A DNA stretch of 64,000 nt from PXAP01 sp964421595 (GCA_964421595.1 CAYQXY010000001.1:164059-228058), one strand, 5' to 3'; counted from the first letter of the stretch, positions 1 to 9,669 are shown. The notes: generated by a model from the letters alone, not told the origin. A program made the numbers and translations.

Positions 1-249
1 TTCAATTTTCTGAAGTGTATGATTTATAACTCTTGAATGCCACAGTAGTAAGCATTTAGCAGCTAACCCTGACATATTCCGGATCAGTTGTATCTCCATT
101 CCGGACAGCATAAACCGGCACGGCAAATTAATAAAATATCGTGCATTAACGAAACTACCAAGATATTTTTAATGCGTTTATTCCCTGATATTCAAAAAAG
201 GTTATTTTTACATAAAGAAAGTTTAAAGGAAACCCCTAAACAACCAATC

Positions 250-804
250 ATGCTAATACTAATTATTGTCGCCGGTGTGCTGATTCTTTGGCTCATCATT
301 AGTTATAACAGCCTTGTGTCAAAGAGAAATTCAGCAAAAAAGGCCTTTGCCAGTATTGATGTGATGTTAAAAAAAAGGTATGATTTGATCCCGAATCTGG
401 TTGCAGCTGTGCAGCAATACATGAAGCATGAAAGAGAAACACTTACCCGGATTACTGAAACAAGGGCCAGGGCGACCTCAGGAAATATCTCTGACGAAGA
501 AAAAATAGAACTCGACCAGAAGCTATCGCGAGATGTTTCCGGAATCATGATTGCCGTAGAGAACTATCCTGAACTCAAAGCCAGCACAAACTTCCTTCAA
601 TTGCAGGGATCCCTGAATGAAGTGGAAGAGCAGCTGTCGGCCGCCAGGCGGTTCTATAATACTGCAGTTACTGATTTGAATAATGCAATTCAGATGTTTC
701 CCACCAATATCGTTGCATCAGCTTTTAGTTTCCAGGCCAAAAAGTTGTTTGAAAGCACTGAGCCGGAGCGTCAGAATGTTGACGTTAAATCAATGTTTAA
801 CTGA
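250..804 (+). CDS. lemA: LemA family membrane protein
   Basis: LemA proteins are small membrane-anchored helical proteins of unclear biochemical role. The 184-residue protein starts with a transmembrane segment (about residues 2-18), followed by the family's conserved stretch with NSLVSKRN, KRYDLIPNLV and a long helical region ending RRFYN..V..LN. The open frame reaches back to 88, but the ATG at 250 fits the family N-terminus and follows an AAGGA-like stretch, so I chose it. A DUF3137 gene follows after 14 bases, a common pairing, which suggests one transcript and joint membrane function. Family assignment is firm; function is not known. Confidence 0.9.
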   Translation: MLILIIVAGVLILWLIISYNSLVSKRNSAKKAFASIDVMLKKRYDLIPNLVAAVQQYMKHERETLTRITETRARATSGNISDEEKIELDQKLSRDVSGIMIAVENYPELKASTNFLQLQGSLNEVEEQLSAARRFYNTAVTDLNNAIQMFPTNIVASAFSFQAKKLFESTEPERQNVDVKSMFN

Positions 805-818
805 CACTAAGGCCCCAG

Positions 819-1766
819 ATGAAGACATTGGAAGACTTTGAAAATTATTTTTCAACATCTCTCAGTACAGACCTGGAAAGCCTTGATAAGAGACGCAGGC
901 TTATTGTAAAGCGGTTTCTTATACTGATTTTTGCAATTTTCCTTCCTGCTTTAGCAGCGTTTATCTTTACAGAACTAATCGCCATCCTGGTGGCAGGGAT
1001 AGTTGGTTCAATAATTCTGTACTTTTTATGGGTAAGAGACAAACTCTTTTACAATGACTTCAAAATCCAGGTCATCGACCGGATTGTTAATTTTATAAGC
1101 CCGGCATTATCCTATAACCCCAATGGGTTTGTCAACCTCAGCGAATTTAAAACCAGCAGAATATTTTTGACTTCGGTCGACCGCTATAATGGCGACGACC
1201 TGGCTGAGGGTAAGATTGACAAAACAGAGTTCCGTTTTTCAGAAATTAAGGCTGAATATAAAACAACCTCCACCGATTCAAAAGGAAAAACCCGGACCCA
1301 ATGGCATACAATTTTCAGGGGCCTGTTTGTGGTTGCCGATTTCAATAAAGATTTTACCGGATCAACGGTTGTCCTTCCGAACTCATTTGGCCGCCGGTTT
1401 GGTTTTTTGAAGAGGATTATGGGAATCAGTCGCCGTGAAAAACTTGTCATGCTCGAAGATATTGAATTTACCAGGCAATTCAATGTTTATGGAGATGACC
1501 AGGTGCAGGCGAGGTATATTCTCTCCACCTCATTAATGGAGCGGATTAACAATTTTAAAAAGAAACATAAAAACAATATATATCTCTCCTTTGTCGACTC
1601 AAGGATGTATCTTGGAATAAGCCATAACAACAACCTTTTTGAACCAAAGTATCTTAAATCGCTTACAAGGTTCGACGTAGTCAAAACCTATTTTGAAGAT
1701 CTTTCCCTGGCTGCCGGGATTGTGGACGATATGAATCTGAACAGGAGAATATGGACAAAACAGTGA
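819..1766 (+). CDS. DUF3137 domain membrane protein
   Basis: 315-residue protein with two adjacent hydrophobic segments near residues 28-70 and a long soluble C-terminal part. The order 'two TM helices, then a soluble beta-rich region', and its place right after lemA, match DUF3137 proteins, which are often LemA partners. No catalytic motif is visible and the function is unknown. It ends 49 bases from the convergent mutS2 stop; I see no clear terminator in between. Confidence 0.8.
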   Translation: MKTLEDFENYFSTSLSTDLESLDKRRRLIVKRFLILIFAIFLPALAAFIFTELIAILVAGIVGSIILYFLWVRDKLFYNDFKIQVIDRIVNFISPALSYNPNGFVNLSEFKTSRIFLTSVDRYNGDDLAEGKIDKTEFRFSEIKAEYKTTSTDSKGKTRTQWHTIFRGLFVVADFNKDFTGSTVVLPNSFGRRFGFLKRIMGISRREKLVMLEDIEFTRQFNVYGDDQVQARYILSTSLMERINNFKKKHKNNIYLSFVDSRMYLGISHNNNLFEPKYLKSLTRFDVVKTYFEDLSLAAGIVDDMNLNRRIWTKQ

Positions 1767-1814
1767 TCTGAATAGTTATCGCTCACTGTAGCTGTTTCAA
1801 TTTCCAGCCATAAA

Positions 1815-4310
1815 TTAGTTTTCCAGCTCCACCACGGTTATGCCTGCACCCCCGAATTCCACATGCTCATCACGGAAAGCTTTTACAAGCGAAATACTTC
1901 CAAGATATTCACGGATAAGCTGTCTGAGTATTCCATTTCCTTTGCCGTGAAGTATTCTCACCTCCCTGGCTCCAACCATCAGTGCGTCATCAATAAATGT
2001 GCTGACAAGAGTAAGGGCTTCATCTGCCCTCATGCCCCGCACATCTTTTTCGGCACGAAAATTAAGTTTTCGTTCCCTGAGGTTAAACATAGATGAACTT
2101 CCTGTTGCAGGTTTTACCTTTTCCATTTTCTTCGCCTCGTTTCGGCTCAGCTTTTTAAGCTTCTTCTCATCAACGGTTGTCACCATATTGCCAAAAGCAA
2201 CCATAATACTTTTTCCGTTTACATCAAGCACTTCGCCGGTTATGTCCCTCCCGGTCAGGATAACATAATCGCCCTTGCCAATTGCAGTGTCATCCTTAAT
2301 TTTAAAGGGTTGCGGCTCAGAGTTGGCTGGCTCTCCTTCCTCTTTCCGTTTCTTGCGCCTCAATCTTTCCTGTTTTTCCCTGAGCTGAGATATTTTCCTT
2401 TCCATATCATCATCTGACCCGTGATCGCGGGTAACTTCGATAACCAGTTCAGATAATTCATGCCTTGCTTCCCGTGTTTTTTCCTTCTCGGCTTGCGATT
2501 CTTTGATCGTCCTGATTGTGTTTTCAATTTTTCTGTTCACCCCGTCAAGCAGCAGACGTGCCTCCTCACGTGCCCTGACAATAATCTCCTTTTTCTCTTT
2601 TTCCGCATCAACAATCCTTGCAGTATATTTCTCCAGATCAGATTCAAGCTTCTTTTCAAGTTGCCTTATATTTTTCCTTTTACGGTCCCAGTAATGTTTA
2701 TCCCTGATTATATCTTTAAGGTGACGGTCAAAATGGATATGCTCCTCGCCAACCTTGCCTGAGGCAGATTGAAGGATCTCTTCCGGAAGGCCAATTTTCC
2801 GTGCTATTTCGAAAGCAAAAGAACTTCCCGGCTTGCCCGTCTCAAGGCGAAACAGCGGCTCCATCTTCCCCGTGTCAAACAGCATTGCTCCGTTGATAAT
2901 ACCACTGGCCGAAGCCGCGAAATGCTTCAGGTTGGTATAATGTGTGGTTATCACCCCAAAGGTTTTGCTTTTATTGAGCTGTTCGAGGATCGCTTCGGCA
3001 ATGGCCCCGCCAAGCATGGGTTCAGTGCCCGTGCCGAATTCATCAATCAATACCAGTGTGGAAGCATTGCTGTAGCGGACAAAGTATTTCATGTTCATAA
3101 GGTGGGAACTGTAGGTGCTCAGATCATTCTCGATCGACTGTTCGTCGCCAATATCAATAAAAATACCGGAAAAGAGTCCGGTCTCTGAGTTCTCAGACAT
3201 TGGCACCAGTAATCCGCATTGCAGCATATACTGCAACAATCCTACTGTCTGCAGGCATACTGATTTACCTCCCGCATTAGGTCCGCTTATAAGGAGTATC
3301 CTGTTCTGATCATCAAGCTCAATATCCAGTGGCACTGTTTCACGCTTTTCCTTTTTAAGCGTCAGATAAAGCAGGGGGTGAACAGCATTTTTCCATTGCA
3401 ACACAGGAATATCGCGAAATACAGGCATTATAGCCCCCACCCTGACGGCAAACATTGCCTTTGCCCTGATAAAATCGATAATACCGATAAACCTGAATAT
3501 CATAAAAAGGTCTGCCAGATATGGCCTGACTGAATCTGCAAATTCCTTCAGTATTTTTAAAATTTCCCGCCGCTCGGCATATTCAAGTTCCCTGATCTCA
3601 TTATTGAGCTCGACAACTTCGGCAGGTTCAACAAAAGCAGTCTTTCCACTGGCCGATTCATCGTGCACGAATCCCTGTATCTTCCGTTTAAGAGATGCAT
3701 TAACCGGAATTACCGGCCTGCCATTGCGAATAGACACACTTGCATCAGGATCAACGAGTCCCCCGCTCTGCGCAGCCTTCATAATTGACTGCATCCTTTT
3801 TGCAACAGAACCCTGTTTCTGATTTATCTCCCGGCGTATTGACTGAAGCTCGGGAGATGCATTGTCTTTAATCCTTCCTTCTTTGGTTAACAGCATAGCC
3901 AGAAGGTCCCTTACATAATCAGGTACCGAGGCAGTAACACTCAGTGATTTCAGGGCAGGGTAGCGTTCCGCATTCTGGCCCCGAAAATAGTTAATAATCA
4001 TTCTGGCAGTATTCAGGGAACGTTGAAGTTCAAACAACTCATTAACCTCCATATAAGCACCCTCAATACGTAGCTTCTTAAGCCAGGGAGTTGCATCGGA
4101 AACATTATCCATAGGAAATTCATCGCCAAAAAGCAGTATTTTCCTGAACTCCTCAGTCTGCCGAAGGCGCAATTCAATATCGCCGTAGGAAGTGAGGAAA
4201 GAGATGTTTATGGCATGTTCCCTGCCAAGGCTGCACAGGCAAAGCTCAGCAAGCATATTCTTTATTGCGGCGAAGCCGGTTTTCAGATCAAAACTTTCAG
4301 GATAGATCAT
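1815..4310 (-). CDS. mutS2: Endonuclease MutS2 (Smr-domain MutS paralogue)
   Basis: 831-residue MutS2. In this family a MutS-type core ATPase and a C-terminal Smr nuclease domain act on branched DNA, and in some bacteria on collided ribosomes, rather than in mismatch repair. The Walker A sequence SGPNAGGKS and the downstream LIDEFGTGTEP Walker B/signature region are present. A long charged coiled-coil (about residues 520-650) follows, and the last 80 residues contain the Smr motif (RGMRADEAL, ILHGKGNGILR). The N-terminal mismatch-recognition domain of MutS is absent, as expected. Length is typical. It is divergent from metG, with a well-formed promoter upstream. Confidence 0.96.
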   Translation of the reverse strand: MIYPESFDLKTGFAAIKNMLAELCLCSLGREHAINISFLTSYGDIELRLRQTEEFRKILLFGDEFPMDNVSDATPWLKKLRIEGAYMEVNELFELQRSLNTARMIINYFRGQNAERYPALKSLSVTASVPDYVRDLLAMLLTKEGRIKDNASPELQSIRREINQKQGSVAKRMQSIMKAAQSGGLVDPDASVSIRNGRPVIPVNASLKRKIQGFVHDESASGKTAFVEPAEVVELNNEIRELEYAERREILKILKEFADSVRPYLADLFMIFRFIGIIDFIRAKAMFAVRVGAIMPVFRDIPVLQWKNAVHPLLYLTLKKEKRETVPLDIELDDQNRILLISGPNAGGKSVCLQTVGLLQYMLQCGLLVPMSENSETGLFSGIFIDIGDEQSIENDLSTYSSHLMNMKYFVRYSNASTLVLIDEFGTGTEPMLGGAIAEAILEQLNKSKTFGVITTHYTNLKHFAASASGIINGAMLFDTGKMEPLFRLETGKPGSSFAFEIARKIGLPEEILQSASGKVGEEHIHFDRHLKDIIRDKHYWDRKRKNIRQLEKKLESDLEKYTARIVDAEKEKKEIIVRAREEARLLLDGVNRKIENTIRTIKESQAEKEKTREARHELSELVIEVTRDHGSDDDMERKISQLREKQERLRRKKRKEEGEPANSEPQPFKIKDDTAIGKGDYVILTGRDITGEVLDVNGKSIMVAFGNMVTTVDEKKLKKLSRNEAKKMEKVKPATGSSSMFNLRERKLNFRAEKDVRGMRADEALTLVSTFIDDALMVGAREVRILHGKGNGILRQLIREYLGSISLVKAFRDEHVEFGGAGITVVELEN

Positions 4311-4329
4311 CTGATATTTCTTAAATGTG

Positions 4330-4362
4330 CAAAGTTAGTATGATTCCGGTATAATACCCAAA
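4330..4362 (-). promoter_or_regulatory. Promoter for mutS2 (Bacteroidota type)
   Basis: Read on the minus strand: TTTG (4362-4359), 21 bases, then TAACTTTG (4337-4330). This is a full match to the Bacteroidota -7 box TAnnTTTG with the expected -33 TTTG. The -7 box ends about 20 bases before the mutS2 ATG at 4310. Confidence 0.7.
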
Positions 4363-4410
4363 CAGAACAATCCTGTTCACTTATCGCATTTTAAAAATTT
4401 TAATCTGTTG

Positions 4411-4442
4411 TTTGCGGCCTAACAGTAAAAGCACTACTTTTG
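4411..4442 (+). promoter_or_regulatory. Promoter for metG (Bacteroidota type)
   Basis: TTTG at 4411-4414, a 20-base spacer, then TACTTTTG at 4435-4442, a perfect TAnnTTTG -7 box. Transcription should begin near 4449, leaving a leader of about 80 bases before the metG ATG. Confidence 0.72.
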
Positions 4443-4477
4443 TATCCGATTTTCCAGATCCCGGAGAACCATCTGCT

Positions 4478-4495
4478 CAGGGCGTCGCCGTCCTG
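4478..4495 (+). promoter_or_regulatory. Stem-loop in metG leader
   Basis: CAGGGCG and CGTCCTG (7 bp with one G-U pair) flank a 4-base loop inside the predicted metG 5' leader. There is no following T-run, so it is not an obvious terminator. A regulatory role is only a possibility. Confidence 0.35.
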
Positions 4496-4531
4496 ACTGG
4501 CCGGGCAACCAAACATCCTTAAAACCAGACA

Positions 4532-6565
4532 ATGAACGAGTTCAAGCGACATCTTATTACCTCCGCCCTGCCTTATGCAAACGGGCCTATTCATATAGGA
4601 CACCTTGCCGGCGTTTATATACCTTCAGATATATATACACGTTACCTTCGCCTTCGCGGAAAAGATGTCATCCACGTATGCGGTTCAGACGAACATGGTG
4701 TGCCGATTACAATAAAGGCCAGACAAGAGGGTGTAACACCGCGTCAGATAGTTGACCGTTACCATGAAATGAATAAGTCATCTTTTGAAAAATTCGGTAT
4801 AGCTTTTGATATTTATTCCCGCACATCCAACAGCATGCATTACGAAACAGCTGCTGCAATATTCAAAGATCTTTATGACAAGGGCGAGTTTATTGAAAAG
4901 ACTACTCCCCAGTATTTTGATGAAGAAGCTGGTCAGTTTCTGGCCGACCGCTATATAAAGGGCACCTGTCCTCACTGCAGCAACGAAAATGCCTATGGCG
5001 ACCAGTGCGAGAAATGCGGAAGCGCCCTGAACCCAACCGATCTGATCAATCCACAATCTACTATAAGCGGATCCCGTCCGGTAATGAGGGATACCAGGCA
5101 CTGGTTCCTGCCCCTTGACAAATATGAGCCATTTCTCAGAAAGTGGATACTCGAAGACAAAAAATACTGGAAAACTAATGTTTACGGGCAATGTAAATCA
5201 TGGCTTGACCAGGGACTTCAGCCCCGGGCTGTAAGCCGCGACCTGGACTGGGGTGTACCCGTACCACTCGAAGGAGCTGAGGGAAAAGTACTTTATGTCT
5301 GGTTCGATGCGCCAATAGGGTATATATCAGCAACCAGGGAGTTAACCCCGGACTGGGAAAAGTACTGGAAAGACAGCGGGACAAGGATGGTTCATTTTAT
5401 AGGGAAAGATAATATCGTTTTCCATTGTATAGTTTTTCCGTCAATCTTAAATGCAGAAGGTACTTTTATATTACCTGACAATGTGCCTGCAAATGAGTTT
5501 CTGAATCTCGAGAATGATAAAATTTCCACATCCCGTAACTGGGCAGTCTGGCTGCATGAATATCTCGAAGATTTTCCGGGTAAACAGGATATATTAAGAT
5601 ATGTACTCTGTGCCAACGCCCCGGAGACAAAAGACAATGATTTCACCTGGAAAGATTTTCAGGCCAGGAACAACAACGAGCTGGTTGCTATTTATGGAAA
5701 CTTTGTTAACCGGGCACTGGTCCTCACCCATAAATATTTTGACGGCAAAGTACCAGGACGGGAAGAACTTACAAAGTACGATCAAAAAGTAATTTCGGAG
5801 ATTCCTCTTATTCGTGCAAATCTGGAAACCAGTCTTGAGCAGTTCCGTTTCCGGGAAGCATTAAGAGAGGCCATAAACCTTGCCCGTCTTGGCAATAAAT
5901 ATCTGGCCGATACAGAACCCTGGAAAATTTGCAAAACTGATCCTGGCAGGGTTGGCACGATACTAAATATTGCAATACAAATAACTGCTTCGCTAAGCAT
6001 TTTAACTGAGCCATTCCTTCCTGTATCAGCACAAAAATTAAGAGGATTCCTCAATACCGGCAATCTGCCCTGGGATAGTGCAGGCAACCCCGAGATTATC
6101 GCTGAGGGGCATGAGATAAACGAATGCGGATTGCTGTTTGAAAAAATAGAGGATGATGAAATAGAAAAGCAGATTAATAAACTGCTCGCCACAAAAGCAG
6201 AAAATGAAAAAACAGGCACTGTGTTGCAACAACCGGCTGCAAATATAAATTACGAAAGCTTTGCTGCAATGGATATCCGGATTGGAACCATTATTGAAGC
6301 CGAGAGGGTGCCTAAAACCAAAAAACTACTTAAGCTGCTTATCAATACCGGAATTGATACCCGTACCGTGGTTTCAGGCATTGCCGAATGTTTTGAACCG
6401 GAAAAAATTATCGGCAAACAAGTCTCCATACTGATCAACCTTGAACCCAGAAAGATAAGGGGCATTGAGTCACAGGGAATGATACTGATGGCAGAAGACC
6501 AGGATGGTAAACTTATATTTGTCTCCCCCGACGAGAAAACAACCAACGGTTCAATAGTAAAGTAA
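4532..6565 (+). CDS. metG: Methionine--tRNA ligase
   Basis: 677-residue MetRS that charges tRNA-Met in the cytoplasm. Class I signature HIGH is at residues 21-24; the KMSKS-loop counterpart is KISTS at 330-334. A single zinc knuckle with Cys146, Cys149, Cys159 and Cys162 lies in the connective domain. After the anticodon-binding helices, the last ~110 residues form an EMAPII/Trbp-type tRNA-binding OB fold (IGTIIEAERVPKTKKLLKL, VVSGIAE). Such a C-terminal dimerisation/tRNA-binding domain is usual in this family. The start is the first ATG of the frame, before the conserved LITSALPYANG. It is preceded by a strong promoter and a stem-loop leader. Confidence 0.97.
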   Translation: MNEFKRHLITSALPYANGPIHIGHLAGVYIPSDIYTRYLRLRGKDVIHVCGSDEHGVPITIKARQEGVTPRQIVDRYHEMNKSSFEKFGIAFDIYSRTSNSMHYETAAAIFKDLYDKGEFIEKTTPQYFDEEAGQFLADRYIKGTCPHCSNENAYGDQCEKCGSALNPTDLINPQSTISGSRPVMRDTRHWFLPLDKYEPFLRKWILEDKKYWKTNVYGQCKSWLDQGLQPRAVSRDLDWGVPVPLEGAEGKVLYVWFDAPIGYISATRELTPDWEKYWKDSGTRMVHFIGKDNIVFHCIVFPSILNAEGTFILPDNVPANEFLNLENDKISTSRNWAVWLHEYLEDFPGKQDILRYVLCANAPETKDNDFTWKDFQARNNNELVAIYGNFVNRALVLTHKYFDGKVPGREELTKYDQKVISEIPLIRANLETSLEQFRFREALREAINLARLGNKYLADTEPWKICKTDPGRVGTILNIAIQITASLSILTEPFLPVSAQKLRGFLNTGNLPWDSAGNPEIIAEGHEINECGLLFEKIEDDEIEKQINKLLATKAENEKTGTVLQQPAANINYESFAAMDIRIGTIIEAERVPKTKKLLKLLINTGIDTRTVVSGIAECFEPEKIIGKQVSILINLEPRKIRGIESQGMILMAEDQDGKLIFVSPDEKTTNGSIVK

Positions 6566-7283
6566 ATACCAATAGCCTTGCATCCGTGATGTTTTATGTT
6601 GATGCTTCATTCTTGATGTTACCTGCAGTAAGTTTGTTAAAGTATGATTTGCTTTAATAAGGATTGATAAAGCAATCGATGGACAGTTATTTTTAGTCTT
6701 TACAGCAAATGGCAGCGCTTTTTTATTTTACTTTTTTGCCGGAGAAAAAAGTAAAAGTTTAGTGAGGTAATTTTGGGCCAGGGCTTTTTAAGGCAATAAA
6801 AAATGTTTGATGCAGAAGCTGTTTGAAACGCTCTCCCCCCGCCTAAGGAAAAAAGTTTAGTTTTTAGGCTTTTTCCGTAAGCCCTACATTTCTTTGATTT
6901 ACTTTTTTGCCTGAGAAAAAAGTAAAAGTTCAGCAAAGCAATTTTGGGCCAGGGCTTCTTACCGTACTATAACAGTTTGATGCATAAATTGATTGAAACG
7001 CTCTCCCCCCGCCTCAGGAAAAAGACGTTAAGAAAATCAAAGTTTTTTCCGTTAAGAAAACCGTTCTGTCTGAGCGCAGCGAGTTAACGGTTTTTAGGAA
7101 AAAGGTTTGGTTTTTAGGCTTTTTCCGTAAGCGCGGCATTTTTTGTAACTTTTTTTTGCTGCAGAAAAAAAGTTAAAGAAAAAAGTAGAATGCTCTCAAT
7201 TTAAAGAAAAAAATTGATTCATAAGCCTTCTCTTTTTTGATTACTTTTCAAAAAGTAATAGCCCCTGCGGCTTGAGCAGAAAG
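6566..7283. other. 718-base intergenic region, repeat-filled
   Basis: Between the convergent metG and HU/SPOR genes. It has no convincing gene; the minus-strand frame at 6700-6936 is made of repeat copies. The first 150 bases look unstructured. The rest is two tandem units plus a partial third copy, described separately. Confidence 0.8.
6729..7180. repeat. Tandem AT-rich repeats with hairpin ends
   Basis: Two diverged units and a partial third. Each starts with a hairpin ACTTTTTT-GCC(G/T)GAG-AAAAAAGT (6730, 6901; degenerate at 7149). The shared blocks follow in order: AATTTTGGGCCAGGGCTT, GTTTGATGCA, TTGAAACGCTCTCCCCCCGC (6821-6842 and 6992-7013), and TTTTTAGGCTTTTTCCGTAAG (6860 and 7110). 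Unit 2 carries about 75 extra bases (7025-7100), including an inverted repeat GAAAACCGTT/AACGGTTTT around GAGCGCAGCGAG. No coding content. Similar elements are common in Bacteroidota intergenic DNA, though I cannot name the family. Confidence 0.75.
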
Positions 7284-8348
7284 TTAGATGCTAAGCATCC
7301 AAACCCCCTTATTCCCCTCCTGAGCCCTCAGTTTACGAAGCATTTGCAGTGCCTCACGGCTGTCTTCAGAAGAAAAAATAGTAACACGGAACATACCTTT
7401 TTCAGATTCGAAAACCTCGCAGTTATAGCCTTCAGTCTCCAGGCTGTCACGAAGTACCATGGCATTTTTCATGCTTCTGAAGCTTCCTGCAACGAGATAA
7501 TGTGATGGCGATATCTGTTGCGGAACGGGCTGTACTGAAGGAGTGACAATGTCAGGCTCGGCAGTTTCGACAGTTGTTTCCACTGATTCTTCCGGCACCC
7601 TTTCTGCAATACTTTTTTCTTCATACATCAGGGCGTTTTTCAGGGTGGTCATCTCGCTAAGACTTTCTGCAACCGGCGAATCCTGAATAATGATCCTGTC
7701 ATTTGCCGGGCTTGATTTGACTGCAGAATCTACAACAACGGTAAAGGGATTAAGTGAAGAAAGCTCAAAACTGAACTCCCTGATAACATCTGTATTCATT
7801 GCACCCCAGGTCATTGCAGCGATAAGGGGTATACCAATGGCGGCATACCGGAGCATCTTTCTGAATCCTGCACGAATCTCTGTATGATCATTCTGACGGT
7901 GGAGTTTCCTCTTTCTTGCCGATTCAGTAACTGCGAGAGCAGGGAACCGGAAATATGACAGTCCATAAGCATCAGTCATAAAATTTGCAGACGGATCAGG
8001 ATCAAACTGAAGATTATGGTGCCTGTCGGCCGAAAACTGTCCAATCCCTTCAAAGGAAACTGACCTGCCGGCTTCAAGTCGACCTGCTACCTCTTTGGCA
8101 AAAGCTTCTGTGAGTTTTTTTGCATCGACATAATTCAGTGCCAGTCGCGCCGAAAGATAGCTGATCAGCAATCCGTCATTATGGTCCAGCATGGCATTGA
8201 ATCCGACCTCTCTGCAAGGCGGATGAAAACTGTTGGAGGCGCCGTCAATCCGGGCAGGGCGCTCATTAGTCACGAAGCCTCCGAAGCCTGGCACAATTAC
8301 GCAGTCATGATGATATAACAGATCTCTTATGTGTTGTACAAGTTCCAA
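7284..8348 (-). CDS. HU-like (CCDC81-type) and SPOR domain membrane protein
   Basis: 354-residue protein with two N-terminal HU-related CCDC81-like domains (about 1-60 with DCVIVPGFGGFV, and 65-130 with VSFEGIGQF). A transmembrane helix lies near 168-187 and a C-terminal SPOR domain at about 282-354 (YLVAGSFRSMKNA). SPOR domains bind denuded septal peptidoglycan, so the protein probably sits in the inner membrane with the HU-like part in the cytoplasm and SPOR in the periplasm, possibly linking DNA or division proteins to the septum. The start is a TTG: an in-frame stop lies just upstream and no ATG is available before the conserved N-terminus. The architecture is characteristic of Bacteroidota. 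Confidence 0.88.
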   Translation of the reverse strand: MELVQHIRDLLYHHDCVIVPGFGGFVTNERPARIDGASNSFHPPCREVGFNAMLDHNDGLLISYLSARLALNYVDAKKLTEAFAKEVAGRLEAGRSVSFEGIGQFSADRHHNLQFDPDPSANFMTDAYGLSYFRFPALAVTESARKRKLHRQNDHTEIRAGFRKMLRYAAIGIPLIAAMTWGAMNTDVIREFSFELSSLNPFTVVVDSAVKSSPANDRIIIQDSPVAESLSEMTTLKNALMYEEKSIAERVPEESVETTVETAEPDIVTPSVQPVPQQISPSHYLVAGSFRSMKNAMVLRDSLETEGYNCEVFESEKGMFRVTIFSSEDSREALQMLRKLRAQEGNKGVWMLSI

Positions 8349-8496
8349 TACTTTGAAGATTTAAAAATGAATAATCAGGAAATATAATAAAAAATTCCAA
8401 TATCTGCATTACGGCAAGGTAAATCTGACACCTTCCATACCTTTCACAAAAGTAAATAATTATAACCGGATATGCTTTAACATAAGTCATTTTTTT

Positions 8497-8504
8497 TAAC
8501 TTTG
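8497..8504 (+). promoter_or_regulatory. Probable -7 box of nucleotide-sugar operon
   Basis: TAACTTTG is a perfect TAnnTTTG box, 30 bases before the aminotransferase ATG. The -33 TTTG is imperfect (TTTA at 8476-8479, 17-base spacing), so the call is moderate. Confidence 0.5.
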
Positions 8505-8534
8505 CTTCCTGCTTAGCAACCGCTTTAATTGATT

Positions 8535-9668
8535 ATGAAAAATATACAGATGGTCGACCTTCTGGGTCAGCACACCAGGATCAGGAAAGAGATCGACTCT
8601 GCCATGTCAAGGGTGATAGAGTCTTCTGCTTTTATTAACGGACCTGAGGTATCGGCCTTTCAGAAAAATCTCGAAAAATATTCAGGTGCTTCCCATGCCA
8701 TAACATGCGGTAATGGCACCGATGCGCTTCAGATAGCCTTAATGGCACTCGGACTGGAGCCCGGCGACGAGATCATAACAACTCCGTTTACTTTTATTGC
8801 TACTGTTGAGGCAATTGCATTACTCGGACTAAAGCCAGTCTTTGCAGATGCCTGTGGGCGATGCTTCAACATAGACACTTCCCAGATCGAAAAACTAATA
8901 ACAAAAAAAACCAGGGTTATCCTTCCTGTTCATCTCTATGGACAGTGCTCCAATATGGAATCGGTTATGAAAATTGCTGCCATGCATAACCTTTATGTGG
9001 TGGAAGATGCCGCCCAGGCCCTTGGCAGTGAGTACACTTTTGCCGACGGTAAGGTAAAGAAGGCAGGTACCATTGGAACAATAGGCTGTACAAGTTTTTT
9101 CCCATCAAAAAATCTGGGATGTTTTGGCGATGGAGGGGCCATATTTACCGACAACCCTGATCTGGCTCAAAAGATGAGTACTATAACCCACCATGGCTCA
9201 AAGGTAAAATATTACCATGACAGTATCGGCTTGAACTCAAGACTGGATACAATTCAGGCAGCCGTACTTGATGTCAAGCTTAAATATCTTGATAGATACA
9301 ACCAGTCAAGGGCAAAAGCAGCAAAATTTTATGACGATGCTCTCTCAGGCATTGACAGGCTTAAATTGCCAAAAAGGATGAAGGGTTCAACCCATATTTT
9401 CCATACCTACACCCTGAGACTGGATCCGGCCGAAAGGGATACATTCCGTGATTACCTGAAAAACCGCGGGATTCCCACCATGATTTACTATCCGGTGCCA
9501 ATGCACCTGCAAAATGCATACTCAGGGTACGGTTATAAACCAGGTGATATGCCTGTATCAGAAGAGCTTTGTACTTCAGTCCTTTCCATTCCGATGCATA
9601 CGGAACTTACCCATGAACAACTGGACTATATTTGTGATACTATTCACAGTTTCTTTAAAAATTCCTGA
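8535..9668 (+). CDS. wbpE: DegT/DnrJ/EryC1/StrS aminotransferase (WbpE-like)
   Basis: 377-residue PLP-dependent sugar aminotransferase. The fold signatures GNGTDALQIAL, EDAAQALG and SFFPSKNLGCFGDGGA are present; Lys192 in PSKNLG is the PLP lysine. WbpE adds an amino group at C3 of UDP-2-acetamido-3-keto-hexuronate. The exact substrate is inferred from the neighbours: an N-acetyltransferase, a WbpB-type dehydrogenase and a UDP-HexNAc 6-dehydrogenase follow, the complete WbpA/B/E/D set. The open frame allows a TTG two codons earlier, but the ATG at 8535 is the better start. First gene of the operon. Confidence 0.88.
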   Translation: MKNIQMVDLLGQHTRIRKEIDSAMSRVIESSAFINGPEVSAFQKNLEKYSGASHAITCGNGTDALQIALMALGLEPGDEIITTPFTFIATVEAIALLGLKPVFADACGRCFNIDTSQIEKLITKKTRVILPVHLYGQCSNMESVMKIAAMHNLYVVEDAAQALGSEYTFADGKVKKAGTIGTIGCTSFFPSKNLGCFGDGGAIFTDNPDLAQKMSTITHHGSKVKYYHDSIGLNSRLDTIQAAVLDVKLKYLDRYNQSRAKAAKFYDDALSGIDRLKLPKRMKGSTHIFHTYTLRLDPAERDTFRDYLKNRGIPTMIYYPVPMHLQNAYSGYGYKPGDMPVSEELCTSVLSIPMHTELTHEQLDYICDTIHSFFKNS

Positions 9669-9669
9669 A

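Noticed and set aside
6700..6936. 78-codon minus-strand frame with a duplicated LNFYFFLRQKSK segment
   Set aside because: It is a translation of two copies of the AT-rich tandem repeat; no start signal and no family resemblance.
6729..7180. CRISPR array considered for the tandem repeats
   Set aside because: Units are 170-240 bases, diverged and only two to three in number, with no spacer structure and no cas genes.
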